From Coptis chinensis (lineage: Eukaryota; Streptophyta; Magnoliopsida; Ranunculales; Ranunculaceae): DNA of 64,000 bases. The translations under genes were made by a program, and so were the position numbers. Each line of letters starts with the position of its first letter. Within the stretch, counting starts at the first letter, position 1. The notes below the pieces were generated by a model, which was not told the origin of the DNA, did no database searches, and worked only from the letters and a program-made list of their open reading frames with translations. Shown in pieces: positions 23,153 to 34,639 of the stretch. The stretch is taken from the NCBI GenBank assembly GCA_015680905.1, contig CM027379.1:33684501-33748500 (forward strand), given 5' to 3'.

Positions 23153-24241
23153 TGATAACCATAAAAATATTTGATAACCGTAAAAATAATAGAATCCTAA
23201 ATATTAATGTTAACAACATTAATACGTAATCCTACCGTTCTTACGTTTAAATCAATTCTTCTTACTCTCAAAACATAATCATGCAATATAATGAGTAAGG
23301 ATTCGTTCCACTCTTAACTGTCTAGACTTAAATTGAATTCAACTAATCAAACCCAAAAGGAACAATGGTGAGAGTAATGATTTGATGTGAAATTTCTATA
23401 CTACCATTCCCAACACAAGAACAATAATAAGAACATGTCATTATGGAATAAGTAATTAACTTTATAAATCTAATAGAACAATAAGAACAAGATATGATTG
23501 AATGAATAACAACTATTTTATTTATCTAATGAATGATATTCAATGATTTAAATAACTAATCTAAAACAAAGAATGAAACTAATTAATGGAATGAAAACTA
23601 AGTAATTAACTAATCTAGATCTATCTTTTTCTAACCCTAAAGTCCATTAACATTAGCTTCCTAACCTAACTCCCTTAACAAAGAGTCAAGCTTTTGTTTT
23701 TATACTTTCAGATCCAAAAATCGTGCATGGGCTTGGAGCCATGTTTTGGGCCGGAAAATCGGACCCAAAACCCAATTTCTTTAGTCCAAAATGGGCTCTT
23801 CAGCTGCAGTTGGCTTCGACAAATGTTTCGTGCACTTCTGCTCCTCTGATTGGGCTAAGGCTTAGACCATTGGAAAGCTCTTTCCAAGCCGGTCGTTTTA
23901 ACATAAGATACTCCTAATTCCGAGGTCTGAGTCCAAAGATACAACCTTCGGAAGTTCTGCTGACTTGTGCACTATTTCTGCCCGTGTTGACTTTTCAGTT
24001 TTTGACCGGGCTTTATAAGGGCTTTGTCTCCTTGAATCTTGGCCTTTATTCACAGAACTCCTTAGCAACCGACCTTTGCTCCTTTATCTCGCTAAAGTGG
24101 CACATTTCTGCACATAATAGACTTTGAAGCCTGAAATGCATAAAAACACGTAATCAGTATTAACTCTTAATTATTACTCACATAATTGGTCTAAAAGTAT
24201 GATTGTTAAGGGGTTAAAACTACAGTTTTAGGCTCTTATCA
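23153..24241 (-). repeat. E3 5' LTR with 19-base terminal duplication
   Basis: It ends GGCTCTTATCA at 24241 next to the TSD. At the PBS end, TGATAACC(A/G)TAAAAATA occurs twice in tandem (23153 and 23172); the 3' LTR has one copy. A TATA-like TATAAAAA box lies on the minus strand at 23697-23704, conserved in the 3' LTR (about 15774) and in SL2 (56171-56178), so it is the likely core promoter. Confidence 0.9.
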
Positions 24242-24694
24242 CATATGTTCCAGAAGGGCATGTGAAGGTAGTATTTTCCTGATCTGATTCATTAATTAAG
24301 ATATGAAAGTAACCTAAATACCCATCTAAGAAACAGTAATAAGTATGTCCTACTAAACATTCAAGCGTCTGATCTACAAATGGCAGGGGGAAATGATATT
24401 TCCTTTTGACCGCATTCAACTTTCGATAATCAATACAAATCCTCCATATAATGGGAACTTGTGATAGAATTAACTCCCCTTCCTCATTACGGACCATTGT
24501 AATCCCATTTGCTGTCAAATATGGGGTCAATGATTCTAGCATCCAGTAATCTTAAGATCTCCTACCTTACTACATTTTTCATTGGTGGGTTTAACCGACA
24601 CTGTGGCTCTCTAGAGATTTTGGCATTCTCTTCCAAGTGAATCCAGTGGGTGCAAATCATTGGATCAATTCCTTTTATATCATTAAGAGACCAA
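24242..24694 (-). pseudogene. pol: E2 RT N-terminal fragment between E3 and E4
   Basis: A short island of E2 survives between two insertions. It encodes the linker-RT start (GIDPMICTHWIHLEENAK near 24620-24675) and RT fingers (RICIDYRKLNAVKRKYHFPLPF near 24390-24450, CFLDGYLGYFHI near 24310). It stops being E2 at 24242, where the RT palm continues at 15246 beyond E3. On the other side, 24690-24694 (ACCAA) is the E4 target duplication and the linker continues at 36445. At least one stop (near 24565) is present. Confidence 0.88.
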
Positions 24695-26484
24695 TGATAG
24701 GAATTTAATCGGTCTAAATTAAATAGACTAATCGAACCCTAATTAAACCACAAATGTACATCTATCGTTGAAAATAGTTGCAACAAACAGGTCGATCCCA
24801 TAGGGATTTCTACTTCGAACAAACGAGTATTAAAATTATACTTAACTAATTCTACCAGGTTTTTGATGCATGATTTAATCTAACTATTGACTAAGCAATG
24901 CAATTAAACTATTAACTACGAAAGCAATAAAAATATGGATTAACTATCAATGAAGAAAACACTAAGGCTTTCGAATCCACCCTAAACCATTGTAAATTAT
25001 CTTAGTTTAATTAATTTTAAAGTTATCTTTTTTTTTTACGAGTAGCATGAGAGAAAGGCAACCCTTGCTTTCTCGAAGATGTGAACGTGTAATTCTTAAA
25101 CAATTCTAACAATTCATATTAATTGAATTTTAGCAAATAGATATAAACCCCTAGCAAAAATTGTCTTTTTACAGCACAACTTCTCACAGGTTTAAATATA
25201 CTTTAGAACCAATGCCTTGATATCAACAGAAACTTAACCTAACAATTGACTAGTCTAGGCATGGATTAAACATGCAGGATATAATATATGATAGAATTTC
25301 TCCAGAAATCAGAGAATTCAATTAATTATTTACTGTAAAACTTAAGTCAGAGAACAATAACCCAATTAAACATAGAAAAACCTATGCAAGTCTAGGGCTT
25401 CATCTAGGCTCTAGCTTGGAATTTAGCTAGACATGATAATTTGCAACACGAAAATAAAAGAAGAATAAATCATCGACAAAACTGTAATCCCACTTTGATA
25501 TCTTCTTCTCTACTTCATCTGCTACTCTCAGCTCCAATTTCTGCTCTCCAAAGATCTCCCGCCTTTTGGTTTTTACTTGTATATATAGAGGTTTGGTTAG
25601 GGGCAGTGGGTAGTATTTGATTAGAATTAGAACTGTCTAATTCGGTGACCAGCTAGTCGATTTCGATTAATTTGATTGGAATGAGGACTGTCGTTTCCTG
25701 TTGGGTTTTAGTGCAATCGAGAATAGAGAATGCTGATCAAGTGAAAGTGGATGTATGGAAGAATGGTAGGATGTGTAGTGCTTGGTTGGTTCGGGGGTTC
25801 GATCTCAGAAATTTGAGGGATGAGTTTTCTGTTATGTTCGTGAGTGAGAGACGAAGGAAGGAAACTAAAGGTTGTTATGGTGCTTCTCGGATGGACAGGA
25901 AATGGTGTGGCTATTAGTTAGTGGGTACCAACTTTGATATTAGTTGGGTGCACATGGTCCGGTCTTTAATTCTTGGTCCACCCCCTTGCTGGTCATGTGA
26001 CTACTTAAGCTCATGGGCCATAACTAATTTCGGCCCATAATTTAAACAATCTCATTAAGTCAACCCCCTTGGCTCATGCGGCATGTAAGCTGCCCACTTA
26101 AGTTTCGTCTTTATGTGCCTATTCAAAACTATAACCTTGTTTCTCTGTTACGATCAGGTGCTAATTTAAGGTACCAATTAAGTCCAGATCAATAACGACT
26201 CCATTGGTTTTAAATTTTCATTAGCGACACAAGGCCAAATCTAATGCACGCAAACAAACAATCAGTAGGCACCTCGATCTCCAGAGCTGAATAACCAACG
26301 CCAAGCAACCTAACCACGAACTCACGCACTAACATATCGAATCTTGATAGTTTCGGCATTTTTAATCAACTCAATCCAATTCTGCAAAATCATCAAAAAT
26401 ACGTTAACTAAATCAAAAGAATAATTTAAATGAACTAACTAATATAAAACTGAGCGTAAATATATAACATTTATGCGCTTATCA
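24695..26484 (-). repeat. E4 3' LTR
   Basis: It aligns end to end with 34640-36439. A TATATATA box (25580-25587) is shared with the 5' copy. A plus-strand frame of about 81 codons (25672-25917) is also open in the 5' LTR (35624-35884); it is antisense to the element. Confidence 0.95.
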
Positions 26485-28561
26485 AATACCCCCAAACTTA
26501 CATTTTGCTAGTCCTCGAGCAAAACTAAATCTAAACTAATAACAAAAATAAAAAAATCCTAATTCACTTTCGTAGGAATCACGATTACACTTAGCATGTG
26601 CAACAAGCCTTTAAACCTCTAGGTTACCCCTAGTGGACGAGTTTAGTCTCGTGAGGGTTTTCAGAAACGGTACCCACAAACATTAACATAGCATGACAAA
26701 TGGTGAAATAATTTTCTCAGAGATAAAATCTTTGGCCAACTGATAAACAAGTTCAAAAATTATTAATTATCCCAGTTTCCATCATTATCACCAAGACGCA
26801 TTACTACTTCCAAAGATAGAAAAGATTTATTACTACTCCAAACCAAAGCGTGCCTGTTTAGCCAAACTAATACATTCTCCTATCCAAGTAAAGGAATTCC
26901 TAACTTACTTTTCCAAAGAATATATCAACTTTAATCCTCACCATTCATACACTCACAAGAAAGTCTCTCTCTTAGATAAGTTTTCAATTTTACCTCTGTA
27001 TGCAGGGAAATGAGTTAAATAATAGAACATCCCACATACTTTGCTAGAAAGACGAACTTATGAAATTTCAAAAACAAATTAGTCTCATGGAAAAAATGTC
27101 AATCACATGTGAAGTGTCGGGTCCTTCACTTTAGCATCTTCTCGCCTATTCTACACTTCATATCATACTTTTGTGATAAGTCTGGGTATTAAGATGGGGC
27201 TTAGGATAGGTTGACAAGAAAGGGTAAAAATGATTCAAAAATTTATGAGAATAAACTAAAGACCATCTTGTACTTGACCTTCTTGGAAAATTTCTTCACT
27301 TTGTAGACCACGTTACTTGACTTTCTCACTACTTCTTCTCAATGATTTCTCTTTCTTTTTCTTTTTCTTTTTCTTTTATATATATTTAATTGATGTCACT
27401 TCGTGATGTCACGGACTTCGAATAGACTATAAGACCTAATGGCTATCTCCCTAGTTGATGTCACTTCGTGATCGACCAAAACAAGACAAAAATGAGACTA
27501 TACAACGAATTTAAGCAAAGAAGAATGATTGAGTCAACTTGGACTCTAAATTTACGTAAAAACTCTCCAAGAAATTCAAAGGCTCAAGTCTCACGGGTTA
27601 AGTCTTTATATTCCTCTTCTAGTTCACTAGGAGATTAAATTACTCTTCAATTTGACGTGTATCAGGTGGCTAATAGTGCAAATTTCACTTTGGCTTAGAC
27701 TTTCATCAATAAAATCTATTTCTAGAGGTAGAAAATAGTCTAGGCAACAACAACTTCAAAGGTGACTCTTCACTTCTTAAATTCCTTGAAAATCAATGGC
27801 TTTAGAGATCAAATTTTTTTAAATTTCTCATCATAGAAAATCACCATTAATCATACCATGTTGGACATATTTATTTTTCGCTAAACAAACATTTTGTTCC
27901 TACCCCCAAAACTTATCATAGACATTGTTCTCAATGTTAACATAGATGCGTAATTTAAAAGATAACAACATGGACAAGTAAAAGTATATAAGGAAAGAGG
28001 TTACCAAGAGCTCCAAGAACGAAAAATAATAACATCTCTGAGTCACCTGTAGAAATTAGTACCTCACAAAAGATATAACAATGATAATATAAAAGAGGAA
28101 CCAAGTTACTACAATTACTAAAATGTGTCATGTGTCTCATCCCATAGAGTTACACTTCTCCAAAAAAGCGGAGAAAAGGTGCTAGAGTGGAATGCATGAT
28201 ACATGTGCACAAAAGACTCAACAAAAATAAAAACATGGGTTGCCTCCCATAAGCGCTATAGTTAACGTCTCTAGTAGACGAATGTTTCGCACACCCAATT
28301 CTTAGATTAGCACTTTGTCTACCAACGAAACACAAAATTTATGCCCCAAAATTCAAAAAAAATCGACAGAGTCTCCTCTGTATTTTCAACATTTCATAAA
28401 TATAAAACCTGTCATAACTTGAAAATCACAATAATGTGTTTCTCATTGGTTAACCCAAATGGAGACTAGGGGCTAGAATTAAATATTTGGGAACAATGGG
28501 AAGCGACTCTTACAAAAGAAAAACAAAACCTAAACTACTAAAATACAACAAGCATACTCAT
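26485..28561 (-). other. E4 3' UTR with hairpin-PPT modules
   Basis: Noncoding. It carries the PPT (26485-26497), a hairpin (26503-26524), palindromes at 26619-26633 and 26637-26652, a second PPT-like run at 27902-27912 and a hairpin with arms ACATTG/CAATGT (27922-27937). GTTGATGTCACTTCGTGAT-type repeats occur near 27391 and 27457. Near 28234-28266 the minus strand reads TATAGCGCTTATGGGAGG then CAACCCATG; I recall this GCGCTT.TGGGAGGCAACCC motif as widespread after integrase in plant Athila/Tat elements. A (TTTTTC)n run is at about 27350-27385. Confidence 0.7.
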
Positions 28562-30310
28562 TCAGTCATGATAAACATGATCAATAAGATCCACCTCTTC
28601 CACATCCTTATTAGCAAAACCATCGAGATATGGTTTCAACCGTTCACCATTAACCTTAAACACACGACCATCCGTAGGATCCTCTATCTCAACAATACTA
28701 TGAGGAAAAATAGTTTTAATAATGAAAGGACTAGTCCACCTAGAACGTAACTTACCAGAAAAAAGACGCAAACGAGAATTATATAGCAAAACTTTTTGAT
28801 TAGGTTCTAAGGACTTGCAAATAATAGATTTATCATGAAAAATCTTAGTCCGCTCTTTGTAAATCTTGGCATTCTCATATGCCTCATTCCTTAACTCAGC
28901 TAACTCATCCAATTGAAGCTTACGTTGTGAACCTGCTCTACGCATGTCGAAGTTAAAAGTTTTAATGGCCCAAAAAGCACGATGTTCTAATTCCACAGGC
29001 AAATGACATGCCTTCCCAAACATAAGCCTATAAGGAGACATACCAATGGGAGTCTTATAAGAAGTCCTATAAGCCCAAAGGGAATCATTAAGACGTTGAG
29101 ACCAATCCTTACGGTCAGGTCGTACCGTCTTTTCTAAAATCCGTTTAATTTCCCTATTAGATACTTCAACTTGGCCACTAGTTTGGGGATGGTAAGGGGT
29201 AGCAAGTTTATGAGTAATAGAGTACTCTTTCATTAAAGATTCAAACGCACGATTTGTAAAATGAGTACCATTATCACTTATAATTGCACAAGGAGTACCA
29301 AAACGAGAAAATATATTATATTTCAAAAAGTTAACTACAACCTTGTGATCATTTGTTTTACATGGCACTGCCTCAACCCACTTAGAAACATAATCTACTG
29401 TGATGAGGATATAAAGATAACCAAAGGAAGGAGGAAAAGGACCCATGAAATCTATACCCCACACATCGAAAAGCTCAACAACCAAAATAGGGGAAAGAGG
29501 CATCATGTTCCTATGGGAAATATGACCTGTACGCTGGCATCGATCACATCCTAAACAAAACTCATGTGCATCTCTAAAGAGAGTAGGCCAATAAAAACCA
29601 CACTGCAACACCTTAGCAGTCGTCTTCTTAGGACCAAAGTGACCACCACATGCATGGTCATGGAAAAAGGAGAGAATACTACGAAATTCACTCTCAGGAA
29701 CACATCTCCTAACAATCTGATCAGGGCATGACTTAAACAAGTATGGGTCATCCCAGAAAAAGTACTTAACCTTAGTAAGAAACTTAGATTTATCTTGTTT
29801 TCTCCAATGAGAAGGAAACTGACCTATAACAAGATAATTAACAATATCTGCATACCAAGGCAACTGGGAGACATCAAAAAGTTGCTCATCAGGGAAGGAC
29901 TCATTCAAAGGCAAAAGACTAGTAGAAGACTCTACTATAAGCCTAGACAACTGGTTAATGACCACGTTCTCTGTACCCTTTTTATCCCTAATCTCAATGT
30001 CAAACTCTTGTAATAAGAGGACCCAACGAATAAGACGTGCTTTAGCATCCCTTTTAGAAAGAAGATACTTCAAAGCCGAATGATCAGCAAACACGACAAC
30101 CTTAGACCCTATGAGATAAGACCTAAACTTGTCTAAAGCAAACACAACAGCTAACAACTCCTTCTCGGTTCTAGTGTAATTCATTTGGGCATCATTAAGA
30201 GTTTGACTCGCATAATAAATTACATGGGCCAACTTATCAAACCGTTGACCTAAAACAGCCCCAATAACATAGTCCGACTCATCACACATTAGCTCAAAAG
30301 GTACATCCAA
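28562..30310 (-). CDS. pol: E4 RNase H and integrase (intact frame)
   Basis: 582 codons open without interruption, the largest frame in the window. RNase H removes the RNA strand; integrase inserts the cDNA. RNase [18 protein letters not shown] (residues about 5-21), [15 protein letters not shown] (about 48-62) and [12 protein letters not shown] (about 73-84). Integrase: HHCC zinc site (about 218-260, with H..H and C..C pairs), catalytic Asp in DFMGPF (about 293), Asp in SDNGTHF (about 349) and Glu in [10 protein letters not shown] (about 385), giving the D,D-35-E arrangement. The C-terminal GPF-like module ([17 protein letters not shown]) lies near residue 520. The start Met is only where the frame opens after a frameshift; in the polyprotein it follows RT directly. 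Confidence 0.93.
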   Translation of the reverse strand: MDVPFELMCDESDYVIGAVLGQRFDKLAHVIYYASQTLNDAQMNYTRTEKELLAVVFALDKFRSYLIGSKVVVFADHSALKYLLSKRDAKARLIRWVLLLQEFDIEIRDKKGTENVVINQLSRLIVESSTSLLPLNESFPDEQLFDVSQLPWYADIVNYLVIGQFPSHWRKQDKSKFLTKVKYFFWDDPYLFKSCPDQIVRRCVPESEFRSILSFFHDHACGGHFGPKKTTAKVLQCGFYWPTLFRDAHEFCLGCDRCQRTGHISHRNMMPLSPILVVELFDVWGIDFMGPFPPSFGYLYILITVDYVSKWVEAVPCKTNDHKVVVNFLKYNIFSRFGTPCAIISDNGTHFTNRAFESLMKEYSITHKLATPYHPQTSGQVEVSNREIKRILEKTVRPDRKDWSQRLNDSLWAYRTSYKTPIGMSPYRLMFGKACHLPVELEHRAFWAIKTFNFDMRRAGSQRKLQLDELAELRNEAYENAKIYKERTKIFHDKSIICKSLEPNQKVLLYNSRLRLFSGKLRSRWTSPFIIKTIFPHSIVEIEDPTDGRVFKVNGERLKPYLDGFANKDVEEVDLIDHVYHD

Positions 30311-31791
30311 TCAGGTGGTTGTATGATAGGAGCGGTACTCAATAAATGCTTAAGCTTCTCAAAAGCTTTCAAACAATCATCATCAAAGACAAAATCGACG
30401 TCCTTGCCAATTAAATTGCATAAGGGATGAGAAATCTTGCTAAAGTCCTTAATGAATTGCCTATAAAATCCAGCATGACCTAAAAAAGACCTAATATCTT
30501 TCACAGTCTTAGGTGGTGGAAGACTAGAAATGACATCAATATTGGCCTTATCAACCTCAATACCTTTACTAGAAACGATATGACCAAGAACAATACCCTG
30601 TTGAACCATAAAATGACACTTCTCCCAATTCAACACAAGATTCTTCTCCTTGCACCTAATCAACACTAATTCCAAATGGTGCAAACCCTCATCAAAAGAA
30701 TCACCAAAGACAGAGAAGTCATCCATAAACACCTCAAGAAACCTTTCTACCATGTCAGAAAAAATGCTAAGCATGCATCTCTAGAAGGTACCAGGTGCAT
30801 TACATAATCCAAATGGCATATGACGGTAGGCAAAAGTTCCAAAAGGACAAGTAAATGTAGTTTTTTCTTGATCCTCCGGTGTAATGCATATTTGGTAATA
30901 ACTGGAATAACCATTGAGAAAATAATAATACTTATGACCAGGTAACCGTTCAAGCATCTGGTCAATAAAAGGAAGAGGAGAGTGATCTTTCCTAGTGGCT
31001 AGATTCAAGTTACGATAGTCAATGCAAAAACACCACCCAGTAGTCATATGAGTAGGAACTAACTTGCCATTCGTATTCTTAACTACCGTAATACTAGACT
31101 TCTTAGGGACAACATGAACCGGACTCACCCATTGACTATTGGAGATGTGATAAATGATACCCGCATCTAACAACTTGAGAACCTCGGCTCTCACTACCTC
31201 TCTCATGTAAGGATTAAGCTGTCTCTGGAACTCATGGGTTGGTTTAGCATTCTCCTCTAGATGAATATGATGCATACAATCAGTGGGGCTTATCCCATTA
31301 ATATCAGCAATAGTCCACCCTAAAGTTGTCTTATGGTCTCTAAGAATCGTAAGCAATTTACTTTCTTGTTCACTATCAAGATTAGAAGCAATAATAACAG
31401 GCAAGGTCTCATCCGGTCCGAAGAAGACATACTTAAGAGTATCAGGTAATGGTTTCAACTTAAGCTTAGGAGGACTCTCTATGGAAGGAACTGGTTTAGA
31501 CTTAGAAGGAGAAAGAGGTTCTACCTTGGTTTTCCACTTATTAGTATCTAATATTGGGGTGGCAACAAGCAAAACATTTACTTCACAAATAGAATTATCC
31601 ACATCAAAATCACCACCAAAGTGAGTTAAACAAGACTCAAGAGGGTCATCAAAATAACTTTCCAAGAAAGTCTTGTGAACCACACTGTCAATAAGATTAA
31701 TATCCCAAAGATCATCAGGTTCAGGAGGTTGTTGACTCACATTAAACATATTAAGTTCTGTAGTCATATTACCAAAAGAAAGCTTCAACAC
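30289..31791 (-). pseudogene. pol: E4 reverse transcriptase (one stop, one frameshift)
   Basis: The frame 31791-30781 holds the protease end and linker, then RT from about 31250 (CIDYRNLNLATRKDHSPLPF near 31000-31040; FPFG-type FTCPFGTFAYRHMPFGLC near 30815-30870). A TAG at 30781, where relatives have CAG, stops it. The same frame resumes at 30774 with SIFSDMVERFLEVFMDDFSVFG (catalytic FMDD near 30720), thumb and connection. Near 30300 a small indel shifts the frame into the RNase H frame, with a 22-base overlap. Two lesions only, so the enzyme was lost recently relative to E1 and E2. Confidence 0.92.
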
Positions 31792-32722
31792 TCCATTACG
31801 ACAGTTAATGATAGCATTGGATATGGTGTTTAAGATCTTGAATAGGTTGTGTTTTTAGAACAATAAAATCAACTGGGAAATAAAATTTATCAACCTGAAT
31901 CAAAACATCTTCAACAATACCATGTGGAACCCTGATAGACCTATCCGCCAGTTGAAGTGTAATCGGCATAGGTTTCAATTTACCAAGACCAAGCTGTAAA
32001 TAAACTGAATAAGGTAACAAATTAACACTAGCCCCCAAATCAAGTAATGCCTTCTCAATCATATGATCACCTATAACACAGGAAATAGTAGGGTATCCTG
32101 GATCTCTAAACTTAGGTGGAGTGCGGTTTTGAATAATCGAACTCACTTGCTCAGTATGGAAAGCTTTCTTATGCACATTCAACTTATGTTTTTGCGTACA
32201 CATATCCTTAAGAAACTTGGCATAAGAAAGAACTTGTTTTATAGCATCAAGTAACAGAATATTAATATAAACTTGCTTAAACATCTCCATTATCTCATTA
32301 AAAGTATTTCCTTTCTTAGCCTGAGCTAACCTCTCAAGAAAAGGGGCTTTTGGTATATAAGATGGTACAGGACTAGACTCGAAAGACGTAGGAGGCTCTA
32401 AGCACTTCTTAGAAGCATCACGACTATTAGAACCACTTACATCACTCTTCTTGCCCTCACACTCTATTGGATTAGATCTAACCTCAACATCCCTAGGCAT
32501 CTCAACCCTATTATCAATATGTTTACCACTTCTAAGAATGGTAATAGACTTGGCTTGCTCCTGGTGGTGCTCTTGGCTCAAGTTAGAGCCTATTTCATAC
32601 TGTCCCTTTGGATTAGCCACTGGTTGACTAGGAAACCTACCATTTTCCCTCTCATTCAAAGTATTAGCAATTTGACCCATTTGAATTTCCAACTTCGCAA
32701 TAGATTGTGCGTTTGAATGCAA
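31792..32722 (-). pseudogene. pol: E4 gag C terminus and protease with internal deletion
   Basis: The frame 32722-31805 includes the gag tail, an acidic spacer, the conserved MCTQKHK-type start of protease and the active-site LLDLGASVNLLPYSVY (near 31995-32050), followed by LADRSIRVPHGIVEDVLIQV. After VDFIVLKTQP the sequence runs into another frame. Where all relatives have a segment ending ILGRPFLAT, the bases are missing near 31825-31840, and the downstream NAIINCRNG continues in a shifted frame. The protease is therefore both shortened and frameshifted. Confidence 0.88.
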
Positions 32723-34051
32723 ACTCTGTTAGGTATCCTTTTGAAATCGTTGGGTGTCTTGATGAAATTGAAGGGAACTCTGCATGAAAAGACTAAGAGT
32801 GTCCTCAAGAGATGGTTTCTTAGATGGTGGAGGTGGTTGTTGGTATTGCTGAAACTGGTTGGAAGGAACTTGAGCATATGACTGGGAAGGAGGATTCACA
32901 AGTGACACCCCTGGATCAGTTTGATGCAGCCCATTTTTCCATGAGAAATTGGGATGATTCCTCCTTCCAGGGTTATATGTGTTAGAGTATGGGTCACCAA
33001 ACAGTTTCTTATTATATGTGTTGAGTGCATTAGATTGTTCAGTTATACACTCATTGAACGCAGAGATAGAAGGACACGTTTGGGCTGTGTGCGCGGGATT
33101 CTCACATAGCTGACATACTTTACTAACTAACTTGACATGAGAACTCTCCCTTTTTAACTTCAAGGATTCCACCTCCCTAGCAAGATTGGCTAGTTTGGCA
33201 CTCATCTCAAAATCGCCTCTCACCTCATAAACACCACCCTTCTTTGGGTCAGAAGCTACTTGTACACTTCAATCATAGGCCCTCCCTGGAGATTCCCATT
33301 GTTGAGAACTTTCAGAGATTGTCTCAAGAAGTTCCCAAGCTGCGTCCTCCTGCAAAGAGAGGATATCTGCCCCACTTCAGGACTCAACAAACTGACGGTG
33401 TGAAATCAGCAACCCTTCAAAGAAAAATTGCACTAATTGCCATTTCACAAAATTATGGTGAGCACACCTCAAAAGAAGATCTTTAAATCTCTCCCAACAT
33501 ATATAAAACTCTTCACTATCTTTTTGAGTAAAATGCATGATTTGTCGCTGAAGGCTAGTAGTCTTGTGCTTGGGAAATAATTTAATGAGAAACTTAATGT
33601 TCAACTCTTCCCAAGTAGTGATAGACTTAGACTCTAAGGAATTCAACCACAACTTTGCCTTATCCTTCAGTGAAAAAGGAAAGAGGTGGAGTTTGATAAT
33701 CTCTGGTTGGACTCTAGGGAAGTTAAAAGTACCACATATATCTAAGAACTCCTTAACGTGAAGATAAGGGTCTTTGGAATCAAGACCATGGAACTGGGGA
33801 AGCAAGTTTATGATGGCTGCCCGTAACTCAAAATTAGCATCACACGTAGGCAAATCTATGCAAGAAGGATTAGAATTAAGGACTGGATAATAGTAGTCCT
33901 TAGGGGTTTTAACTTCGGGTTCTGCTGCCATTTCTAACAAATGTTTTTCTAACTCGCCTTGGTTTGAATTAGTAGGTCTCTTATGAAATGTTCTTTCGAT
34001 TTCCGGATCAAAAGGTGTTATATCAGGATTTTTAGAACGGGTTTCTATCAT
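32723..34051 (-). pseudogene. gag: E4 gag (capsid and zinc knuckle, three in-frame stops)
   Basis: It starts MIETRSKNPDITPFDPEIER at 34051, the first Met after the leader. The retrotransposon-gag (capsid) domain is near residues 75-210 (FHGLDSKDPYLHVKEFLD, LKDKAKLWLNSLE, WEELNIKFLIKLFP). A TGA at 33377, a TGA at 33269 and a TAA at 32729 interrupt one and the same frame; each could be a single C-to-T change. The zinc knuckle CQLCENPAHTAQTC (C-x2-C-x4-H-x4-C) is near 33055-33115, followed by NAPWRRHPNFSW-like basic and Gln/Pro-rich sequence. Confidence 0.9.
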
Positions 34052-34615
34052 ACATAACCTCTGACTCTAGATGATGAAAACCTAACTCTACAATGAAAGA
34101 CAACGGTTGTAAAATGAAAGATGCGGGATGATGCACAATCACAGAAAATAGGCAACAAATCTTAAACCGAATTGAATTTTTAATTAAGGTTTAAAATAAG
34201 TGCTCCTAAACCCGAATAACATGATTCCCAGTTCTTGTGCTAAAAGCACCGTCACTCGTTCCACGTGTCAAACGAGCTTTCCTAGTGAGCGGGCTAAAAC
34301 CTATCCTAATGCAATATGCCTAAGGCTGGTCAAAGGTGACTTAACCAATCCTAAATACAAGAAAAAAATATGAAAACAGACAAACACACAAGTTCAACCC
34401 ACAAAGTTAAAAGCGTACCTCCGGCATGAGCCTTCAAGGGCCACTTGCGACGCCGGGTGACGACAAGCAAGCTCCTTTGATTCTTCTCTATTAAGCTTTG
34501 AACTTGTAAAAATCAAAAGCAAACACTTAGACTTCGGAATAAAACTAAACTACGACTGAACCTAAACTATGAATTACGTTAAGTAAGACCCTAAAACTCG
34601 ATTGCACCACTGCAA
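34052..34615 (-). other. E4 5' leader
   Basis: 564 bases between PBS and gag ATG without a gene. It is expected to hold splice, dimerisation or packaging signals; none is identifiable by eye. Confidence 0.7.
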
Positions 34616-34633
34616 TCCCCGGCAGCAGTGCCA
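34616..34633 (-). promoter_or_regulatory. E4 primer-binding site (tRNA-Asp type)
   Basis: The minus strand reads TGGCACTGCTGCCGGGGA, six bases (AGTTTT) after the LTR end. It differs at three positions from TGGCGCCGTTGCCGGGGA, the PBS I know for Athila/Tat elements primed by tRNA-Asp. Confidence 0.85.
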
Positions 34634-34639
34634 AAAACT

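Larger units (their letters stand above)
15247..24241 (-). mobile_element. E3: gag-protease-only LTR retrotransposon (9.0 kb), non-autonomous
   Basis: LTRs lie at 15247-16282 and 23153-24241, with TSD CATAT at 15242-15246 and 24242-24246. PPT (16283-16296) and PBS (23133-23150) are in place. Gag and protease are recognisable, but no RT, RNase H or integrase motif exists anywhere between the LTRs; a different reading frame and UTR follow the protease. It sits in the RT gene of E2. Elements of this kind (BARE-2-like or TR-GAG-like) depend on enzymes from relatives. The LTRs differ by a 34-base deletion in the 3' copy (after about 16088) and a 19-base duplication in the 5' copy, but are otherwise very similar. 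Confidence 0.92.

Noticed and set aside
27350..27390. Pyrimidine run in the E4 UTR as an extra PPT
   Set aside because: A mixed TTTTTC microsatellite, not the C5-A3 type shared by the PPT modules, and not seen in the other elements.
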